Assembly (NCBI RefSeq): GCF_003946275.1 | Contig: NZ_RHNQ01000019.1 | Coordinates: 1 to 39,416 of the forward strand | From: Loigolactobacillus backii | Lineage (GTDB): Bacteria; Bacillota; Bacilli; Lactobacillales; Lactobacillaceae | DNA length: 39,416 nt | Direction: 5' to 3' | Shown here: piece after piece, positions 35,035 to 39,416 of the stretch | How the letters are laid out: each line of letters begins with the position of its first letter | Position numbering within the stretch: position 1 is the stretch's first letter | The notes under the pieces: generated by a model | Seen by the model: only the letters and a program-made list of their open reading frames with translations | What the model was told of the DNA's origin: nothing | Database searches by the model: none | Position numbers and translations under genes: made by a program

Positions 35035-36363
35035 CTACTCCAGATTTAAAATCCACATAAAGCCAAGGAAAACGAAGAATAGAAGGTACATTATTGGGTG
35101 AACTTCCTTACCGCGTTTGGCCGCAATCATTGTGATTGGGTAAACGATCACACCTAAGGCAATCCCATCAGAGATACTGTAGGTTAGTGGCATGCCAATC
35201 ACAATTAAAAAGGCTGGAATCGCAATTTCCATTTTTTCCCAGGAAATATGCTTCAAGGATTGCGCCATCATCACGCCAACCATAATTAAAGCCGGGGCTG
35301 TTACTTGATCGGTGACCACGGCCAATAATGGCGAAAAGAATAGTCCCAAAATAAACATAACACCAGTGACGACAGCGGTTAGGCCAGAACGGCCACCAAC
35401 CGCAATCCCGGCAGATGATTCAACATAAGCACCAACTGGTGAAGTTCCTAACACTGATCCGGCTAGCATGGCGGTTGAATCGGACATTAACGCTTTACCA
35501 ACACGTGGCATTTTGTTATCCTTCATAAAACCTGCTTGCTGGGCTAAACCAACTAAAGTTCCTGCCGTATCAAAAAAAGTTACTAACAAGAAAGTTAGGA
35601 CAACGACCCACAGTTGCACTGTATTGATATCACCAATGTGCGTTACCCCAACACCAAACGTTGGTGCCAAACTAGGCGCACCAGCAATCCAATGAGTTGG
35701 CGCCGCAATTAAGCCCGTTGCCAAGCCCAAAATTGCCGTCAGGGCCATGCCAATAAAAATACCACCAGGGACGTTTCTAACTAACAATACTGCCGTAACA
35801 ATTAGACCAAAAACCGTCAGCCAAGTTGTCCCGCTAAATGAACCTAAACCAACCAGCGTTGATTTATTTGCCACGATTAATCCGCCATTACTTAAGCCTA
35901 AAAAGGCAATGAATAAACCAATCCCGCTTGAAATTGCGTACTTTAAATCGCTGGGAATGGCATCGATAATTATTTCACGTAATTTAAAAACAGTAATCAA
36001 CATAAAAATTAATGAAGCGACAAATACACCTGCCAAAGCAGTTTGCCACGGTATTTTCATACCGATGACAACTGAATAAGCAAAGAAGGCGTTGATTCCT
36101 AATGCTGGCGCCGTCGCAATTGGATATTTTGCCAAAACACCCATCAAGATACATCCCAGCGCACTCGCCAGGGCCGTTGCTGTAAAAACGGCCCCTTTAT
36201 TCATACCCGCGGCACCTAAAACACTTGGATTAACGAATAAAATATATGCCATTGAAATAAATGTTGTAAAACCTGCTAAAATTTCCCGTTGAACCGTCGT
36301 ATTTAACTCATCCAGCTGAAAATATTTTTTAATGCCTGTCACCTGGCCATCCCTACTCTCCAT
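35035..36363 (-). CDS. NCS2 family purine permease (guanine/hypoxanthine, PbuG-like)
   Basis: An AzgA-like NCS2 transporter for guanine/hypoxanthine or adenine, about 442 residues. Visible motifs: KYFQLDELNTTVQREILAGFTTFISMAYILFVNP, FTATALASALGCILMG, TAPALGINAFFAYSVV, TFFDTAGTLVGLAQQAG, and SVLGTSPVGAYVESSAGIAVGGRSGLTA. About 12-14 membrane segments. The start is uncertain: ATG 36363 has only GGA upstream; GTG 36342 has AGGG eight bases before it and would match the short N-terminus of PbuG; a TTG at 36381 has no site. No purine riboswitch core was seen upstream. Confidence 0.93.
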   Translation of the reverse strand: MESRDGQVTGIKKYFQLDELNTTVQREILAGFTTFISMAYILFVNPSVLGAAGMNKGAVFTATALASALGCILMGVLAKYPIATAPALGINAFFAYSVVIGMKIPWQTALAGVFVASLIFMLITVFKLREIIIDAIPSDLKYAISSGIGLFIAFLGLSNGGLIVANKSTLVGLGSFSGTTWLTVFGLIVTAVLLVRNVPGGIFIGMALTAILGLATGLIAAPTHWIAGAPSLAPTFGVGVTHIGDINTVQLWVVVLTFLLVTFFDTAGTLVGLAQQAGFMKDNKMPRVGKALMSDSTAMLAGSVLGTSPVGAYVESSAGIAVGGRSGLTAVVTGVMFILGLFFSPLLAVVTDQVTAPALIMVGVMMAQSLKHISWEKMEIAIPAFLIVIGMPLTYSISDGIALGVIVYPITMIAAKRGKEVHPIMYLLFFVFLGFMWILNLE

Positions 36364-36453
36364 ATAATAAAATCCGTTCAAAACAACAGTTTAAATCATA
36401 TAATAGGTAAATTTGAATGTAAATAGTCCTTCGGCATTTAAATGCAATCTTTG

Positions 36454-36471
36454 CTAGATTAATCTTGCCAT
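36454..36471 (-). other. Five-codon leader reading frame with very strong ribosome binding site
   Basis: On the minus strand, GGGGAGGTGAT (36477-36487) is followed after five bases by ATG GCA AGA TTA ATC TAG (MARLI, then stop). The ATG lies inside the perfect palindrome TTGCCATGGCAA (36466-36477). It is about 90 bp upstream of the NCS2 permease in the same direction. It could be a leader peptide, or the remnant of a gene start. The remainder of this 306-bp gap holds a family 2 end fragment (36556-36569) and the degV promoter. Confidence 0.35.
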
Positions 36472-36555
36472 GGCAAATCACCTCCCCAATACCAAATTAA
36501 ACATTTAAATTCACCAAAAACGACAGAATCTTTCGTCCAGTTATCATCTAAGTAA

Positions 36556-36569
36556 CTTTCCAAACACTC
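36556..36569. repeat. Family 2 end fragment
   Basis: CTTTCCAAACACTC matches the terminal inverted repeat CTTTTTCAAACACTC of the family 2 elements; no partner end is seen within 300 bp. Confidence 0.4.
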
Positions 36570-36627
36570 CTGAAATTGCTAAACACCTGTGTAGCGCACT
36601 CTAATAAAATTCATCGAGGCTTAAGGA

Positions 36628-36655
36628 TTGCCTTTGTAAAAAATGAGCGTAAAAT
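36628..36655 (+). promoter_or_regulatory. Promoter of the degV-like gene
   Basis: -35 TTGCCT (36628-36633), a 16-bp spacer, and -10 TAAAAT (36650-36655), 33 bp before the ATG. AAAGGAG lies seven to eight bases upstream of the start. Confidence 0.5.
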
Positions 36656-36688
36656 AAGGTAGATAAATGCGAACTAAAGGAGTACATC

Positions 36689-37558
36689 ATGTATCAGCTA
36701 TTAACCGATTCAGCCGTTGATCTACCCTACCAAGTGCTTGCCGACAATCACGTCGATTTTGTATCGATGCAGGTTGACATAAACGGGGAAGATTTTAAAG
36801 ACGACTTAGAGCACCACTTTGATTTAAAACATTTCTATCAACAAATTGATAAAGGCATCATGCCGTCAACTACGCAAATTAACGTTGGTCAGTTTGTGGC
36901 CTTTTTTAAGCCTTACGTTGAAGCTAAAATGCCAATTTTATACCTAGGTTTCTCTTCTGGACTAAGTGGCACTTATAATAGCGCCTTACAGGCCAAAAAG
37001 ATGTTACTTAATGATTATCCCGACGCGCAAATTTACCTGGTTGATTCATTGGCCGCCTGTTGTGGCGAAGGACTAATGTTGCTTGACGCCATTGACAAAC
37101 GGGATGCTGGGACGCCAATTGACGAACTTGCTAATTGGTTAACCACTAATGCCCTGCGTTATCGCCAGTGGTTCACCGTTGACGATCTTAACTACCTCTA
37201 CCATGGCGGTCGTGTATCACGTACCTCAGCCACGGTTGGCTCACTGCTACATATTAAACCAGTGATGGACGTAGATACTGTCGGCCATTTGCGCGTCGTT
37301 AAAAAGGCCCGCTCACGTCGGCGGTCACTAGAGACATTGGCCGCTAATACACTTGCGACACTCGCCAATCACGAAAATCCTAGAATTATTATCGCCACTA
37401 GTGATGCACCAGATGCCGCAAAGCTAGTCCGTGACCAATTAATGGCCAGTGTTCCCAATGCACAAATTCTACTTGAACATATTGGGCCAACCATTACTAG
37501 CCATACTGGACTAGGTTGTGTCGCGGTTTTCTCACTAGGTGTCACGAAACGCAATTAG
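36689..37558 (+). CDS. DegV family protein (fatty acid-binding)
   Basis: A 289-residue cytoplasmic protein of the DegV/FakB family, which bind a fatty acid and in several Firmicutes present it to the kinase FakA. Typical signatures: opening LLTDSAVDLPYQV, MPSTTQINVGQFVAFF (the S/T-S-Q acyl-head contact), LGFSSGLSGTYNSA, DSLAACCGEGLML, and DLNYLYHGGRVSRTSATVGSLLHIKPVM. The C-terminal LEHIGPTITSHTGLGCVAVF carries the conserved histidine. No fakA is in the window. Monocistronic. Confidence 0.93.
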   Translation: MYQLLTDSAVDLPYQVLADNHVDFVSMQVDINGEDFKDDLEHHFDLKHFYQQIDKGIMPSTTQINVGQFVAFFKPYVEAKMPILYLGFSSGLSGTYNSALQAKKMLLNDYPDAQIYLVDSLAACCGEGLMLLDAIDKRDAGTPIDELANWLTTNALRYRQWFTVDDLNYLYHGGRVSRTSATVGSLLHIKPVMDVDTVGHLRVVKKARSRRRSLETLAANTLATLANHENPRIIIATSDAPDAAKLVRDQLMASVPNAQILLEHIGPTITSHTGLGCVAVFSLGVTKRN

Positions 37559-37587
37559 ACTAATGTGAAAAGGACAGCCCTTTAGCT

Positions 37588-37686
37588 GGGGGTGGGCCAA
37601 AAGTCGATTTTAGGTTTACTGCGGAACGTAGGCTAATCCAATAACCGCACGGTGGTTATTGAATTAGCTGTAGTCATGTCAACCGC
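37588..37686 (+). repeat. Family 1 intergenic repeat, copy 6 (truncated)
   Basis: Contains GTGGGCCAAAAGTCG, TTAGGTTTACTGCGGAACGTA, AATCCAATAACC / GGTTATTGAATT and GCTGTAGT, then stops before the GTGAACCCAGAC arm. The terminator half is missing; an unrelated perfect terminator follows instead. Confidence 0.75.
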
Positions 37687-37700
37687 CTTAGCCGGGCAAA

Positions 37701-37734
37701 GTAAAAAGCTTACCGATTACGGTAAGCTTTTTAT
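37701..37734. terminator. Bidirectional terminator
   Basis: AAAAAGCTTACCG (37703-37715) and CGGTAAGCTTTTT (37720-37732) form a perfect 13-bp stem with ATTA loop. It lies between the convergent degV-like and rlmD-like genes. Confidence 0.92.
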
Positions 37735-37760
37735 GTGTCTAAAATTTTAATTTTTAAAAC

Positions 37761-39125
37761 TTAATCCAAACTCAACATTGTTACACTCTCGATGTGTTGC
37801 GTTTGGGGGAACATATCGACTGGTTGGGTTTCTTTTGCGTGATAACCAAATTCTTGCAGCAAGCTCAAATCTCGGGCCAAGGTTGCTGGGTTACAGCTAA
37901 CGTAAACCACTCGTTTTGGCTTCATTTGGCCAACTGCATCGATAAATGATTTGGCCAAACCTTTGCGTGGTGGATCAACCATCAAAACGTCAGCTTCTAA
38001 TCCGTCAGCCTTCCACTGTTGCATCACTTCTTCAGCCTTGCCAGCTTCAAATTTCACGTTATGGATACCATTTAATTTAGCGTTTCGCTTTGCATCGGCT
38101 ACTGCTGGAACAACAACTTCAACGCCGTAAACGTACTTTGCGTGTTGCGCCATTGCAAGCGACATCGTTCCGATACCTGAATATGCATCGATAACAACTT
38201 CCTTACCGGTTAAGCCCGCCTGCTCAATGGCACGTGTGTACAAACGTTCAGTCTGAACTGGGTTAACTTGGTAGAACGATAATGCCGAAATATCGAAGTT
38301 TAAGCCGAGAATTTGATCGCGAATGAAAGACTTGCCGTATAATTTTTTAACCGTCCGGCCAAGCACAACGTTCGTATTCTTAGGATTAACACTTTGCATA
38401 ATACTAACAACTTCAGGTATTTTATTTAAAATACCCGCAATTAATTCGTTCAAATGCGGAACATCTCTTGTACGTGTGATCAAAATAACCATCATTTCGT
38501 GGCTAAAATGACCACGGCGAATCATGATATTACGCATAACCCCTTTTTGTTGGGATTCATTGTACGGCGCAACGTTATATTGGCGCAATAAGTCACGAAT
38601 AATCACAATAGCTTTATCAATGGCTGGATCCTGAATATAATAGTCCTCCATTGGCACTAAATTATGACTGCCTTTGCGGTAAAAGCCAGTCTGAATTTCA
38701 CCGTAAAGCATCCGTACTGGCACTTGCGCCTTATTCCGGTAAGCGTAAGGCTTCTCCATACCAATCGTTGGTAATACTGGAATATCTAAATGACTCTTTT
38801 GGAAGACCTCAGCAATTTGGTGTTGTTTGAACTTCAACTGACCTTCATAGCTTAAATGGCCTAATGGTGCAATCCCAGTTTGCATGTACGTTTTATCTTT
38901 CAAGTCAACTCGATCAGGACTTGTTGTGAGCAACTCTAATGCACGAGCAAAGCCAAAATTCTTGCCTGTTTTAGTCACAACAAGCTTGACCTTTTCTCCT
39001 GGTAAAGTATCCGCAACAAACAAGGGGTAGCCATCAACCTTGGCAACACCCATTCCTTCATAAGTTAAATCTTCAATATCAACTGTTAGTTCTTGATTTT
39101 TTTCAACTGGTGCCGTTGTTTTCAT
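37761..39125 (-). CDS. 23S rRNA (uracil-C5)-methyltransferase, RlmD/RlmCD family (copy 2)
   Basis: A 454-residue paralogue of the enzyme at 21035-22438. Order: TRAM domain (about 10-70, TVDIEDLTYEGMGVAKVDGYPLFV), central domain (YRNKAQVPVRM, FYQVNPVQTERLY), SAM domain YSGIGTMSLAMA, DPPRKGLAKSF, catalytic SCNPATLARDL and PQTQHIESV. The catalytic cysteine is the only cysteine in the protein, so no iron-sulfur cluster is possible; the CGGC-type site reads TGIA. Two such genes are usual in low-GC Gram-positives (RlmCD and a second member). ATG is preceded by AGGAG. Division of targets between the two is unknown. Confidence 0.92.
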   Translation of the reverse strand: MKTTAPVEKNQELTVDIEDLTYEGMGVAKVDGYPLFVADTLPGEKVKLVVTKTGKNFGFARALELLTTSPDRVDLKDKTYMQTGIAPLGHLSYEGQLKFKQHQIAEVFQKSHLDIPVLPTIGMEKPYAYRNKAQVPVRMLYGEIQTGFYRKGSHNLVPMEDYYIQDPAIDKAIVIIRDLLRQYNVAPYNESQQKGVMRNIMIRRGHFSHEMMVILITRTRDVPHLNELIAGILNKIPEVVSIMQSVNPKNTNVVLGRTVKKLYGKSFIRDQILGLNFDISALSFYQVNPVQTERLYTRAIEQAGLTGKEVVIDAYSGIGTMSLAMAQHAKYVYGVEVVVPAVADAKRNAKLNGIHNVKFEAGKAEEVMQQWKADGLEADVLMVDPPRKGLAKSFIDAVGQMKPKRVVYVSCNPATLARDLSLLQEFGYHAKETQPVDMFPQTQHIESVTMLSLD

Positions 39126-39364
39126 AAAATCTCCTATTCTTAAAACCTTATCTACGAATTTGTTTCATACTGCGATTAATCATACCATATTTCAGAAAAA
39201 GTACCACCATTCTAAGAATATCAATCGCCGTGTCTAAAAGCTGTCTAAATTTTATCTCGCCATTGAGACTGACTGGCCAGACCGACTAATAAATTTACAT
39301 CTTTAAACACACTATGCTTATCCCACCAGCAATACCTTCGTAAGCAGTAAATAATCGACCGTTT

Positions 39365-39412
39365 AAAAAAGGCAAACCGGCTTCTCGAAATTGAGAAATC
39401 GGTTTGTCTTTT
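39365..39412. terminator. Terminator at the right edge
   Basis: GGCAAACCGGCTTCTC and GAGAAATCGGTTTGTC pair over 16 positions with one mismatch and one wobble, with A-run before and T-run after. No gene inside the window ends here. It probably belongs to a gene just beyond the right edge. The rest of 39126-39364 holds the rlmD-like gene's upstream region and no gene. Confidence 0.8.
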
Positions 39413-39416
39413 ACAT

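Noticed and set aside
36382-36540. Possible purine riboswitch upstream of the NCS2 permease
   Set aside because: The conserved three-way-junction core sequences were not found; only the short frame and palindrome are present.

Overview
The window looks like ordinary core chromosome of a lactic acid bacterium in the Lactobacillaceae. The grounds are moderate-to-low GC, strong AGGAGG-type ribosome binding sites, Lactobacillales-type families (DUF1827, DUF3284, DUF4828, a YkuJ-like protein), a CtsR-controlled clpE and a ptsHI pair. Species cannot be named from the sequence alone. No prophage, plasmid, CRISPR array, transposase or recognisable defence system was found.

Left part (1-9300), almost all on the minus strand. 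The left edge is the promoter and leader region of an rRNA operon: three tandem consensus-like promoters and a boxA-like motif reading leftward, so a 16S rRNA gene is expected just outside the window. Next come a lipoteichoic acid synthase, a YkuJ-like small protein, a three-gene glycolipid operon (lafA-lafB and a flippase-like membrane protein), the general PTS operon ptsH-ptsI, and a 63-residue protein of unknown function.

Centre (9500-27100). clpE has a textbook promoter and a CtsR operator. It is followed by DUF1827, a MucBP/SH3-like protein without a signal peptide, prfC, a CorC/CNNM-type CBS protein, an AI-2E family permease, a GNAT acetyltransferase, a DUF402 nucleotide phosphatase, recX, one RlmD-type methyltransferase, an aldehyde dehydrogenase, galU, a YihY/BrkB membrane protein and a flavodoxin.

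Right part (27200-39416). A CsbB-like glycosyltransferase, a small membrane protein, tRNA-Arg(CCU), DUF3284, a DEAD-box helicase, a Gfo/Idh oxidoreductase, DUF4828, a membrane-anchored GH25-like protein lacking the catalytic residues, an APC amino acid permease, an NCS2 purine permease, a DegV fatty-acid-binding protein and a second RlmD-type methyltransferase.

Functional links. LtaS, LafA/LafB, GalU (UDP-glucose supply) and the CsbB-like enzyme form a plausible lipoteichoic acid and glycolipid set, spread over about 28 kb. Most convergent gene pairs are separated by long, often near-perfect bidirectional terminator hairpins.

The most unusual content is intergenic. There are two families of dispersed, hairpin-forming repeats. 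Family 1 is about 175 bp with six copies, usually fused to a terminator. Family 2 has terminal inverted repeats of the type GTGTTTGAAAAAGC, with about eight full or partial copies. At 26166-26352 the two families are combined in one chimeric element.
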